Assembly: GCA_947074335.1 (NCBI GenBank)
Contig: CAMTPG010000178.1
Coordinates: 1-5,979, forward strand
Source: an uncultured Parabacteroides sp.
GTDB lineage: Bacteria; Bacteroidota; Bacteroidia; Bacteroidales; Tannerellaceae
DNA length: 5,979 bases
Direction: 5' to 3'
The position numbers were made by a program, and so were the translations under genes. The notes below the pieces were generated by a model that was not told the origin of the DNA, made no database searches, and saw only the letters and a list, made by a program, of their open reading frames with translations. Below are positions 1-5,561 of the stretch, in pieces (within the stretch, counting starts at the first letter, position 1; each line of letters starts with the position of its first letter).

Positions 1-7
1 GATCATT

Positions 8-75
8 TGTATCGGAAATAATAATGTATCAGAAATATTAATGTATCGGGAATAAAAATGTATCGGGAATAGAAA
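8..75. repeat. Tandem 17-bp repeat, four copies
   Basis: Four consecutive 17-bp units start at 8, 25, 42 and 59. The first reads TGTATCGGAAATAATAA. The others keep TGTATC and the purine/AT-rich remainder but differ at a few positions (CAG for CGG, GGGAAT for GGAAAT). There are no spacers, so this is a minisatellite and not a CRISPR array. It may extend past the left edge of the window. The unit shares GAAATAATA with the 14-bp repeat downstream of hisB. No function can be assigned. Confidence 0.85.
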
Positions 76-107
76 TCCCAAATGCAGAAAAAGAGCAGAA
101 AGCCTAT

Positions 108-144
108 AAAAAAAGGGCAGGGAATATGCAGCAGTATTTCCTGC
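108..144 (-). terminator. Possible intrinsic terminator reading leftward
   Basis: GCAGGGAATA (117-126) pairs with TATTTCCTGC (135-144): ten base pairs with one G·U in the + strand RNA (a G·T position in the DNA) and an 8-nt loop. On the minus strand the stem is followed after two bases by seven T residues (the A run at 108-114), which is the usual intrinsic terminator layout. On the + strand only a short TGTTT follows, so rightward termination would be weak. It could insulate the his promoter region, but no minus-strand gene is visible to its right, so its role is unclear. Confidence 0.35.
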
Positions 145-206
145 TGTTTCAAGCTGTTTGTTGCTGTTTGATATGTTTTCAGGCAAAATAAACAAGCCAA
201 CAAATT

Positions 207-225
207 ATTTATTTTGAAAATAAAT
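207..225. promoter_or_regulatory. 9-bp perfect dyad upstream of the his promoter
   Basis: ATTTATTTT (207-215) and AAAATAAAT (217-225) are exact inverted repeats around a single G. The element ends about 12 bp before the -33 box at 238. It could be a repressor site or simply an AT-rich upstream element. AT-rich DNA gives such dyads by chance fairly easily, so confidence is low. Confidence 0.25.
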
Positions 226-237
226 TGTAAGAAATAG

Positions 238-266
238 TTTGTTTTTAGAGAATTATTATAACTTTG
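238..266 (+). promoter_or_regulatory. Bacteroidota-type promoter of the his operon
   Basis: TTTG at 238-241 and TAACTTTG at 259-266 match the Bacteroidota -33 (TTTG/TTG) and -7 (TAnnTTTG) elements, with 17 bp between them. Transcription would be expected to begin near 272-275, about 12-15 nt before the ATG of the leader peptide at 287. Its position immediately before a His-rich leader peptide and a terminator supports its identity as the his promoter. The spacing is at the short end of the known range. Confidence 0.75.
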
Positions 267-286
267 CCCGCAAATAAGTTTACAAA

Positions 287-337
287 ATGAAAAGAACATT
301 TGTACATCATGGTCATCATCATTACAACAGGCATTAG
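287..337 (+). CDS. his operon leader peptide, 16 residues
   Basis: The ATG at 287 opens the frame MKRTFVHHGHHHYNRH, which stops at TAG 335-337. Six of 16 codons are histidine, all CAT, and five fall within six consecutive codons (305-322). This is the signature of a ribosome-mediated attenuation leader, where translation speed across the codons of the end-product amino acid sets downstream RNA folding. It lies between a good promoter and a strong terminator, ahead of hisG. There is no Shine-Dalgarno sequence; the preceding bases are AT-rich (TTTACAAA), as is common in Bacteroidota. The peptide itself is unlikely to have another function. That the peptide is encoded is read directly from the sequence; its regulatory role is inferred from position and the known enterobacterial his/trp leaders. 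Confidence 0.88.
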   Translation: MKRTFVHHGHHHYNRH

Positions 338-339
338 TT

Positions 340-396
340 TGGTGGGCTGATAATCGTGTATATACATTAAGAATATAATTGATAAAAAGGCTTGCC
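340..396 (+). promoter_or_regulatory. Candidate antiterminator pairing of the his attenuator
   Basis: GGTGGGCT (341-348) can pair with GGCTTGCC (389-396), the 5' arm of the terminator, through eight consecutive pairs of which four are G·U. The start of the same segment, TGGTGG (340-345), can also pair with TCATCA (313-318) inside the His codons. A ribosome finishing at the stop codon at 335-337 would cover 341-348 and let the terminator fold. One stalled on the His codons would leave 341-348 free. The geometry fits attenuation well, but the antiterminator is weak by eye because of the wobble pairs. Confidence 0.55.
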
Positions 397-420
397 GTAT
401 GGTAAGCCTTTTTTGTTTTT
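384..420 (+). terminator. Intrinsic terminator of the his attenuator
   Basis: AAAAAGGCTTGCC (384-396) and GGTAAGCCTTTTT (401-413) form a 13-bp stem with one G·U and a GTAT loop. The 3' side runs into a T-rich tract, TTTTGTTTTT (411-420). It lies 46 nt after the stop codon of the leader peptide and well before hisG, as expected for a transcription attenuator. Read-through into hisG would require disrupting the 5' arm, for example by the 341-348 segment. Confidence 0.9.
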
Positions 421-703
421 AAACCGTTTTGAAAAGGAAAAATCAAAAACAGAAATTCTGATTTAAACCGGATAAAAACATCAAATGAAATCTGATTGAA
501 GCGATGCTGAAAGCGATGAGCGAAACAACTCAGGTAATTTATCAGTTATCCGAAATATCGGCCTGACAGTGCGATTTAGTTGCCAGATAAACGGCGGGCC
601 CGATTGGTTTATGTAAAACGGGATTTTAATAAATGGAATCTGAATAAAAGAAACTCCATGATTAAATCCGGATAGCAGAATCGGCAACAAGAGACCGCTT
701 GTC
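421..703. other. Gene-free long leader between attenuator and hisG repeats
   Basis: No credible gene is visible. A 69-codon minus-strand frame (481-690) resembles no family and would oppose the operon. No TAnnTTTG element was found, so no second promoter for hisG is evident. Two near-identical stretches containing AAGCGATG (499-506 and 511-518, 12 bp apart) echo the AAGCGATG junction of the tandem array at 704-841. They may be decayed outlying copies. Compared with classical his leaders, where the first gene follows the terminator closely, this spacer is long. Confidence 0.6.
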
Positions 704-841
704 GATAATATGGATCAGTTTTCAAGCGATGATGCGGATCAGTTTCAAGCGATGATGCGGATCAGTTTCAAGCGATGATGCGGATTAGTTTCAAGCGATA
801 ATGCGGATCAGTTTTCAAGCGATGATGCGGATCAGTTTCAA
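704..841. repeat. Tandem 23/24-bp repeat, six copies, upstream of hisG
   Basis: Units start at 704, 728, 751, 774, 797 and 821. Each carries the core GCGGATCAGTTT followed by CAAGC and opens with GATGATG or GATAAT. Copies 1 and 5 have an extra T and are 24 bp; copies 2-4 are 23 bp. Copy 4 has ATTAG for ATCAG. The last copy breaks off into an A-rich run 40 bp before hisG. The units abut directly, so this is not CRISPR. A 23-bp period is not a multiple of three, and no conserved frame runs through it, so it is unlikely to encode protein. It would be transcribed as part of the hisG 5' leader. Copy number may vary between strains; that is inference. Confidence 0.92.
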
Positions 842-881
842 AAAACAAGAAAAGAAAAATAAATAAACAAATAAAAAATAA

Positions 882-1739
882 ATGAACATGTTACGAATTG
901 CTGTACAATCAAAAGGTCGTCTGTACGACGAAACCATGCACCTGCTCGAAGAGGCGGGCATCAAACTGAATCGCGGAAAACGCATCCTGCTGTTATCTGC
1001 CAAAGGCTTTCCTGTGGAAGTGCTCTTTTTACGCGACGATGATATTCCGCAATCCGTAGCCAACGGCGTAGCCGATATCGGGATTGTGGGCGAAAACGAA
1101 TATGTGGAAAAAGGACAGGCAGCCCGATTGATTAAACGACTCGGTTTCAGTAAGTGTCGCCTTTCGCTGGCCATTCCGAAAGATGAGGATTATACCGGCG
1201 TGAATTGGTTCGAAGGCAAAACCATTGCCACCTCATATCCTGAAATCCTGCAACAATACCTTGCGAAAAATGGAGTGAAGGCCGAAATGCATGTCATCAG
1301 CGGTTCGGTGGAGATTGCGCCCGGCATCGGACTGGCAGATGCCATTTTCGATATCGTTAGTTCCGGCAGCACGCTGGTGAGCAATCGCCTTAAAGAGGTG
1401 GAAGTGATTATGCAAAGCGAAGCACTGCTTATTGCCAACAACACGCTCACGGCTGAGAAACAGGCCATTCTCGACGAACTGCTGTTCCGTTTCGAAGCCA
1501 TCCAGGAGGCCGAAGGCAAGAAATATGTGCTGCTCAACGCGCCCAAAGAAAATCTGCCGCAGATTGTAGAAGTGCTGCCCGGCATCAACAGTCCGACCAT
1601 CACGCCGCTGGCCGATCCGAACTGGATCTCGGTACAATCCGTTATCACCGAAAAGCATTTCTGGGAAATCATCGGCAAACTGAAATCGCTTGGCGCCGAA
1701 GGCATCCTGGTTATTCCCATCGAAAAAATGATTCTGTAA
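882..1739 (+). CDS. hisG: ATP phosphoribosyltransferase, long form
   Basis: This cytoplasmic enzyme catalyses the first committed step of histidine synthesis, ATP + PRPP to N1-(5-phosphoribosyl)-ATP, and is normally feedback-inhibited by histidine. The family signature runs from E144 through G148, A152, D153, D157 and S161-T164 (PRPP-binding GLADAIFDIVSSGST). At 285 residues it is a long-form HisG: two catalytic lobes, then a C-terminal ACT-like regulatory domain at about 212-285, so no HisZ partner is needed. Two starts are possible, ATG 882 and ATG 888. Bacteroides HisG proteins, from memory, begin MLRIAVQSKGRL, which favours 888; the difference is two residues. The start is preceded by an A-rich stretch (841-881) with no Shine-Dalgarno sequence. 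Expression is probably governed by the attenuator at 287-420. Confidence 0.97.
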   Translation: MNMLRIAVQSKGRLYDETMHLLEEAGIKLNRGKRILLLSAKGFPVEVLFLRDDDIPQSVANGVADIGIVGENEYVEKGQAARLIKRLGFSKCRLSLAIPKDEDYTGVNWFEGKTIATSYPEILQQYLAKNGVKAEMHVISGSVEIAPGIGLADAIFDIVSSGSTLVSNRLKEVEVIMQSEALLIANNTLTAEKQAILDELLFRFEAIQEAEGKKYVLLNAPKENLPQIVEVLPGINSPTITPLADPNWISVQSVITEKHFWEIIGKLKSLGAEGILVIPIEKMIL

Positions 1740-1741
1740 TT

Positions 1742-3031
1742 ATGGAAATCCTGAACTATCCGCCCCGCGAAAGCTGGAGCCGGCTCATCGAACGTCCGGC
1801 ACTCGATGTAAGCGCACTGTTCGATACCGTGCGCACCGTGCTCGACGATGTACGCACCGAAGGCGATGCCGCCGTGATCCGCTACGGCGTGCGTTTCGAC
1901 AAAGTGGATCCGGCCACATTCAAGAATCTCCTTGTTTCGCCCGAAGAGCTTGCCGAAGCACGCAACCGGGTGGCTCCCGAACTGAAAGAGGCCATCTGCA
2001 AAGCCCGCGATAACATCGCCGCTTTCCATGCCGCGCAACGCTTCACCGGCAAAAAGATCGAAACCACGCCCGGCGTTGAATGCTGGCAAAAAGCCGTGCC
2101 CATCGAGAAAGTAGGCCTTTACATTCCCGGCGGAAGTGCGCCGCTTTTCTCTACCGTACTGATGCTGGCCGTGCCGGCACGCATTGCCGGCTGCAACGAA
2201 ATCGTGCTCTGTACGCCGCCCGATGCAGCAGGAAAAATCCATCCCGCCATCCTCTTTGCTGCCGAGACAGCCGGCGTAAGCACCATCTGCAAAGCCGGTG
2301 GAATCCAGGCCATTGCCGCCATGGCATACGGCACGGAGAGCATTCCGAAAGTCTATAAGATATTTGGTCCCGGCAATCAATACGTTACTGCCGCCAAACA
2401 GTGGGTCAGCCTGAAAGATGTGGCCATCGATATGCCCGCCGGTCCGTCGGAAGTGGAAGTCATTGCCGATGCCGACGCCAATCCCGACTTCATCGCCTCC
2501 GATTTCTTGTCGCAGGCCGAACACGGCGCCGACAGTCAGGCTATTCTCGTTACCACAAGCAGCACACTGGCCGCTCGCGTACAGGAAGCCATCAGCCGGC
2601 AACTGCCGCAACTGCCACGCCGCGCCATCGTAGAGCAGGCCTTACAACACAGTCGCATCCTGATTTTGCGCGATGAAAAAGAGCTGATCGACTTCACAAA
2701 CAGCTATGCTCCCGAACATCTCATCATCCAGACTGTTAATTATATGGAGATTGCCAACCAGATCACAAACGCCGGCAGCATCTTTTTAGGTCCGTATACG
2801 CCCGAAAGCGCCGGCGATTACGCCTCAGGCACCAATCACACGTTGCCCACAAACGGCTACGCGCGCGCTTACAGCGGAGTGAACCTCGACAGTTTCATTC
2901 GCAAAATCACCTTCCAGGAGATTAACGCCGCCGGCATCCGCAACCTGGGCCCTACAATTGAGGTGATGGCTGCCGCCGAGCATCTGGATGCGCACAAAAA
3001 TGCAGTAACACTAAGATTGAACAGCTTATGA
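1742..3031 (+). CDS. hisD: Histidinol dehydrogenase
   Basis: A zinc-dependent, NAD-linked enzyme that performs the last two oxidations, L-histidinol to histidinal to L-histidine. Its 429 residues match the usual family length. The signature region is at about 227-262 (AIDMPAGPSEVEV through SQAEHG). Relative to E. coli HisD every key residue is present, shifted by one: zinc ligands Q258, H261, D359 (in GDYASG) and H418 (in DAHKNAV), and the catalytic pair E325-H326 (in YAPEH). The start ATG lies 2 nt after the hisG stop, so the two are almost certainly cotranscribed. Base composition is markedly GC-richer than the flanking intergenic DNA. Nothing suggests truncation or a missing residue. Confidence 0.98.
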   Translation: MEILNYPPRESWSRLIERPALDVSALFDTVRTVLDDVRTEGDAAVIRYGVRFDKVDPATFKNLLVSPEELAEARNRVAPELKEAICKARDNIAAFHAAQRFTGKKIETTPGVECWQKAVPIEKVGLYIPGGSAPLFSTVLMLAVPARIAGCNEIVLCTPPDAAGKIHPAILFAAETAGVSTICKAGGIQAIAAMAYGTESIPKVYKIFGPGNQYVTAAKQWVSLKDVAIDMPAGPSEVEVIADADANPDFIASDFLSQAEHGADSQAILVTTSSTLAARVQEAISRQLPQLPRRAIVEQALQHSRILILRDEKELIDFTNSYAPEHLIIQTVNYMEIANQITNAGSIFLGPYTPESAGDYASGTNHTLPTNGYARAYSGVNLDSFIRKITFQEINAAGIRNLGPTIEVMAAAEHLDAHKNAVTLRLNSL

Positions 3032-4065
3032 AACCGTTACACGAACTGGTCAGACCCAACATCTGGAAATTAAAACCCTATTCGTCGGCACGCGATGAAT
3101 TCCAGGGCAATGCCTCGGTTTATCTCGACGCCAACGAAAGTCCGTACAATGAACCCTTCAACCGCTATCCCGATCCGCTGCAAAACGCACTCAAGCAGAA
3201 GATCAGTGAGCTGAAAAAGGTGCGCCCCGAATCCATCTTTCTGGGCAACGGCAGCGATGAGCCGATCGATCTGATCATCCGCACCTTTTGCGAGCCCGGC
3301 ACCGACAATATCGTAAGCATCTCGCCTTCGTACGGCATGTACGAAGTAGCTGCCGATGTGAATAATGTGGAATTCCGTAAAGTGCCGCTCAACAACCGTT
3401 TCGGTCTCGATGTGCCGAATTTGATCGAAGCCGCCGATGCACACACCAAAGTGATTTTTCTCTGTTCGCCCAACAATCCCACCGGCAATAAGCTGAAACG
3501 CAGCCGGCTGTACGAAGTGCTCAACAGCTTCGAAGGCATTGTGGTGATCGACGAAGCCTATATCGATTTCTCCAACGAAACCTCGTTTACCGGCGAACTC
3601 GACCGCTTTCCCAATCTCATCGTGCTGCAAACGCTCTCCAAAGCGTGGGGCGCCGCCGGCATCCGCCTCGGCATGGCCTTTGCATCGCCCGAGATTGTGG
3701 CGCTGCTCAACAAAATCAAATATCCCTACAATATCAATCTGCTCACCCAGCAGAAAGCCCTCGAAATCCTGAATAAATCTGATCGGATGCAGAAACAACT
3801 GCAAATCATCCTCGAAGAGCGCGAACGCCTTTACTTCGCCCTCGAGATGCTGCCCTGTGTGCTTCAGGTTTATCCCACCGATGCCAATTTCTTTCTGGCC
3901 GAAGTGCAGGACGCCGACAAACTATACAACGAACTCATTAAACACGGCATCATCATCCGCAACCGCTCCACTGTTCCGCTGTGCGCCAACTGCGTACGCA
4001 TCTCGGTAGGCACGCCCGCCGAAAATAACGCGTTGCTCGATGCACTCAAAAAGATTACTTTATGA
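3028..4065 (+). CDS. hisC: Histidinol-phosphate aminotransferase
   Basis: A PLP-dependent class II-like aminotransferase that converts imidazole acetol phosphate and glutamate into L-histidinol phosphate and 2-oxoglutarate. Visible fold-type I landmarks are GNGSDE (73-78), SPNNPTG (147-153, conserved N150), DEAYIDF (175-181, D175 and Y178 for the cofactor), and S204-K205 in TLSKAWG, with K205 the Schiff-base lysine. R213 follows in GIRLG, and R324 in VRISVGTP would bind the substrate carboxylate/phosphate end. The length, 345 residues, is normal for HisC. The ATG overlaps the hisD stop as ATGA (3028-3031), which indicates translational coupling. Many related aminotransferases look alike, but the operon position settles the assignment. 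Confidence 0.97.
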   Translation: MKPLHELVRPNIWKLKPYSSARDEFQGNASVYLDANESPYNEPFNRYPDPLQNALKQKISELKKVRPESIFLGNGSDEPIDLIIRTFCEPGTDNIVSISPSYGMYEVAADVNNVEFRKVPLNNRFGLDVPNLIEAADAHTKVIFLCSPNNPTGNKLKRSRLYEVLNSFEGIVVIDEAYIDFSNETSFTGELDRFPNLIVLQTLSKAWGAAGIRLGMAFASPEIVALLNKIKYPYNINLLTQQKALEILNKSDRMQKQLQIILEERERLYFALEMLPCVLQVYPTDANFFLAEVQDADKLYNELIKHGIIIRNRSTVPLCANCVRISVGTPAENNALLDALKKITL

Positions 4066-5189
4066 AGAAAGCCCTTTTCATCGATCGCGACGGCACATTG
4101 ATCATTGAACCGCCGCTCGATTTTCAGGTAGACAGTCTGGAGAAGCTCGCCTTTTATCCCAAGGTGATCCGCAACCTCTATTTCATCTGCAGCAAGCTCG
4201 ATTTTGAGCTGGTGATGGTGACCAATCAGGACGGACTCGGCACCGAGATTTTCCCTGAAAGCACCTTCTGGCCTGCACAGAATAAAATGCTGCACACCTT
4301 CAAAGGCGAAGGCATCGAATTCGATGATATCCTGATTGATCGCTCCATGCCGGCCGATCATCTGCCCACGCGCAAACCCGGCACCGGCATGCTCGGCCGT
4401 TATATGCAGGGCGATTACGATTTGGCCAACAGTTTTGTAATCGGCGACCGCATCACCGACATGCAGCTCGCCGTGAATCTCGGCGCACGTGGCATCTGGC
4501 TGCATCTTAATAACGAAGAGAGCGAACAGCTGCTGCTGGATAATCCGGAGGTGAAGCCGGCGTTGATCACCAACGACTGGGACAAGATTTCCGAATTCCT
4601 TTTTGCCGGCGAACGACGCGCCACGGTTCGTCGCACCACGCACGAAACCGATATCCTGATCGAACTCAACCTCGACGGAACCGGTCGCACCGACATCAGC
4701 ACCGGCCTCGGCTTTTTCGATCATATGCTCGAACAAATCGGTCGCCACGCCGGCATTGATCTCACCATCCGCGTAACCGGCGATCTGCAGGTAGACGAAC
4801 ATCACACCATCGAAGATACGGCGCTTGCACTTGGCGAAGCCCTTTACGCCGCACTTGGCGATAAACGCGGCATCGAACGTTACGGCTATGCGCTGCCGAT
4901 GGACGATTGCCTCTGTCAGGTTGCACTCGATTTCGGCGGTCGCCCGTGGCTGGTGTGGGATGCCACCTTTACCCGCGAGAAAATCGGCGATATGCCCACC
5001 GAAATGTTCCTGCATTTCTTTAAGAGTCTGAGCGATGCTGCCCGCATGAATCTCAACATCAAAGCCGAAGGACAAAACGAGCATCACAAAATAGAAGGCA
5101 TCTTTAAAGCCCTGGCACGTGCCGTGAAGATGGCAATCCGTCGCGATATCTACCGCTATGAACTGCCAAGTACGAAAGGCGTTTTGTAG
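4062..5189 (+). CDS. hisB: Bifunctional histidinol-phosphatase / imidazoleglycerol-phosphate dehydratase
   Basis: This fusion carries two non-consecutive steps. Residues 1 to about 165 are a HAD-family histidinol-phosphatase: D8 and D10 in DRDGT, VTNQDG (53-58), K105, and D129/D133 in IGDRITD. Residues about 186-375 are imidazoleglycerol-phosphate dehydratase, with metal-binding histidine motifs: H221 in FFDHML, H247-H248-E251 in DEHHTIED, H318, and H341-H342-E345 in EHHKIEG. Against E. coli HisB the zinc loop aligns without gaps, but C93, H95, C101 and C103 are D93, S95, L101 and T103, so the structural zinc site is absent. Bacteroides HisB, as I recall it, lacks these residues too. The ATG overlaps the hisC stop as ATGA (4062-4065). 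No further his gene follows within the window. Confidence 0.97.
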   Translation: MKKALFIDRDGTLIIEPPLDFQVDSLEKLAFYPKVIRNLYFICSKLDFELVMVTNQDGLGTEIFPESTFWPAQNKMLHTFKGEGIEFDDILIDRSMPADHLPTRKPGTGMLGRYMQGDYDLANSFVIGDRITDMQLAVNLGARGIWLHLNNEESEQLLLDNPEVKPALITNDWDKISEFLFAGERRATVRRTTHETDILIELNLDGTGRTDISTGLGFFDHMLEQIGRHAGIDLTIRVTGDLQVDEHHTIEDTALALGEALYAALGDKRGIERYGYALPMDDCLCQVALDFGGRPWLVWDATFTREKIGDMPTEMFLHFFKSLSDAARMNLNIKAEGQNEHHKIEGIFKALARAVKMAIRRDIYRYELPSTKGVL

Positions 5190-5204
5190 TTTGAAATCAA
5201 TGCC

Positions 5205-5274
5205 CGATAGAAATAATACGATAGAAATAATACGATAGAAATAATACGATAGAAATAATACGATAGAAATAATA
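5205..5274. repeat. Tandem 14-bp repeat, five perfect copies
   Basis: CGATAGAAATAATA is repeated five times without a mismatch, starting at 5205, 5219, 5233, 5247 and 5261. Degenerate continuations (CGCTAA, CGATAACA, CGATAGC) run to about 5295. It starts 16 nt after the hisB stop. Perfect identity across copies suggests recent expansion by slippage, so copy number is likely to differ between strains. There are no spacers. It shares GAAATAATA with the 17-bp repeat at the left end of the window. Confidence 0.93.
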
Positions 5275-5295
5275 CGCTAACGATAACACGATAGC

Positions 5296-5303
5296 TATAT
5301 TTG
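5296..5303 (+). promoter_or_regulatory. TAnnTTTG -7-like element downstream of hisB
   Basis: TATATTTG fits the Bacteroidota -7 consensus exactly. No TTG or TTTG is present at the expected distance upstream, where the degenerate end of the 14-bp array lies, so promoter strength is doubtful. If active, transcription would begin near 5310 and run into the terminator at 5388-5427, giving an RNA of roughly 115-120 nt with no obvious reading frame. Confidence 0.35.
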
Positions 5304-5387
5304 TACTATTTTCACGATCTCTCAGACTTGTGGGCCGATGTAAATATATCATTCCCATTCGCATCTGTCGGGAATCATCAAACCGGC

Positions 5388-5427
5388 AAAAGGAGCAGCC
5401 ATCTTCACGCTGCTCCTTTTGTATTTT
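5388..5427 (+). terminator. Intrinsic terminator after hisB
   Basis: AAAAGGAGCAGC (5388-5399) and GCTGCTCCTTTT (5409-5420) form a perfect 12-bp stem with a 9-nt loop, followed by GTATTTT (5421-5427). It is the first strong terminator after hisB (stop at 5189), so it probably ends his operon transcripts. It would also end any RNA begun at the 5296 element. On the minus strand the A-rich 5' flank also gives a T tract, so it may work in both directions. Confidence 0.85.
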
Positions 5428-5503
5428 ATTCCCGATCCGGTCAGATTATCAATTGCTCATCCAGATTAAGAGATTGTCTGCGGTATTGCACAACACCAAA
5501 ACA

Positions 5504-5534
5504 TTGATTCTTCCGATAAAAAACCTTACTTTTG
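5504..5534 (+). promoter_or_regulatory. Promoter of the lipoprotein gene
   Basis: TTG (5504-5506), a 20-bp spacer and TACTTTTG (5527-5534) match the Bacteroidota promoter consensus well. Transcription would start near 5541-5544, about 20 nt before the ATG at 5562. This places the next gene in its own transcription unit, separated from the his operon by the terminator at 5388. It also rules out the upstream ATG at 5532, which lies inside the -7 box. Confidence 0.7.
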
Positions 5535-5561
5535 ATCCGTCAACGATTAATCCGGTTAAAG

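Larger units (their letters stand above)
76..237. other. AT-rich intergenic DNA upstream of the his promoter
   Basis: I see no convincing gene in the first 286 bases. An antisense reading frame across 3-446 is AT-rich, resembles no family I know and runs over the his promoter and attenuator, so I treat it as chance. The stretch contains a hairpin (117-144) and a run of three GCTGTTT elements at 143, 153 and 163, exactly 10 bp apart (one helical turn). It also contains a short dyad at 207-225. The gene to the left lies outside the window. Confidence 0.6.
5190..5561. other. Intergenic region between hisB and the lipoprotein gene
   Basis: This 372-base gap holds, in order, the 14-bp tandem array, a TAnnTTTG element, a strong terminator and a second, better promoter. 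Short + strand frames here (for example from 5301 or 5330) resemble no protein and cross the terminator stem. Besides the terminator there is an 8-bp perfect inverted pair, TCGGGAAT (5368-5375) with ATTCCCGA (5428-5435), enclosing it. A competing upstream partner, ATTCCC, lies at 5351-5356. No tRNA or known riboswitch was recognised. Confidence 0.6.

Noticed and set aside
3..446. Minus-strand frame of 147 codons
   Set aside because: It spans the his promoter, leader peptide and terminator in antisense, is AT-driven in composition (Phe/Ile/Tyr/Asn-rich) and resembles no family.
481..690. Minus-strand frame of 69 codons in the his leader
   Set aside because: No promoter, no family resemblance, and it opposes the direction of the operon inside its transcribed leader.
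704..841. CRISPR array
   Set aside because: Repeat units abut each other with no spacers, so this is a tandem minisatellite.
1190..2611. Long minus-strand frame of 473 codons opposite hisG/hisD
   Set aside because: It is antisense to two fully intact, motif-verified genes. Long open antisense frames are a by-product of their GC-biased third codon positions, and the translation has no recognisable domain.
3870..5087. Long minus-strand frame of 405 codons opposite hisC/hisB
   Set aside because: Same reasoning: hisC and hisB have complete catalytic motifs in the + frame, and the antisense product looks like a mirror of their codon usage.
5304..5427. tRNA, SRP RNA or known riboswitch
   Set aside because: No cloverleaf or CCA end, no SRP Alu/S-domain core, and no riboswitch core that I recognise; only the terminator hairpin is firm.
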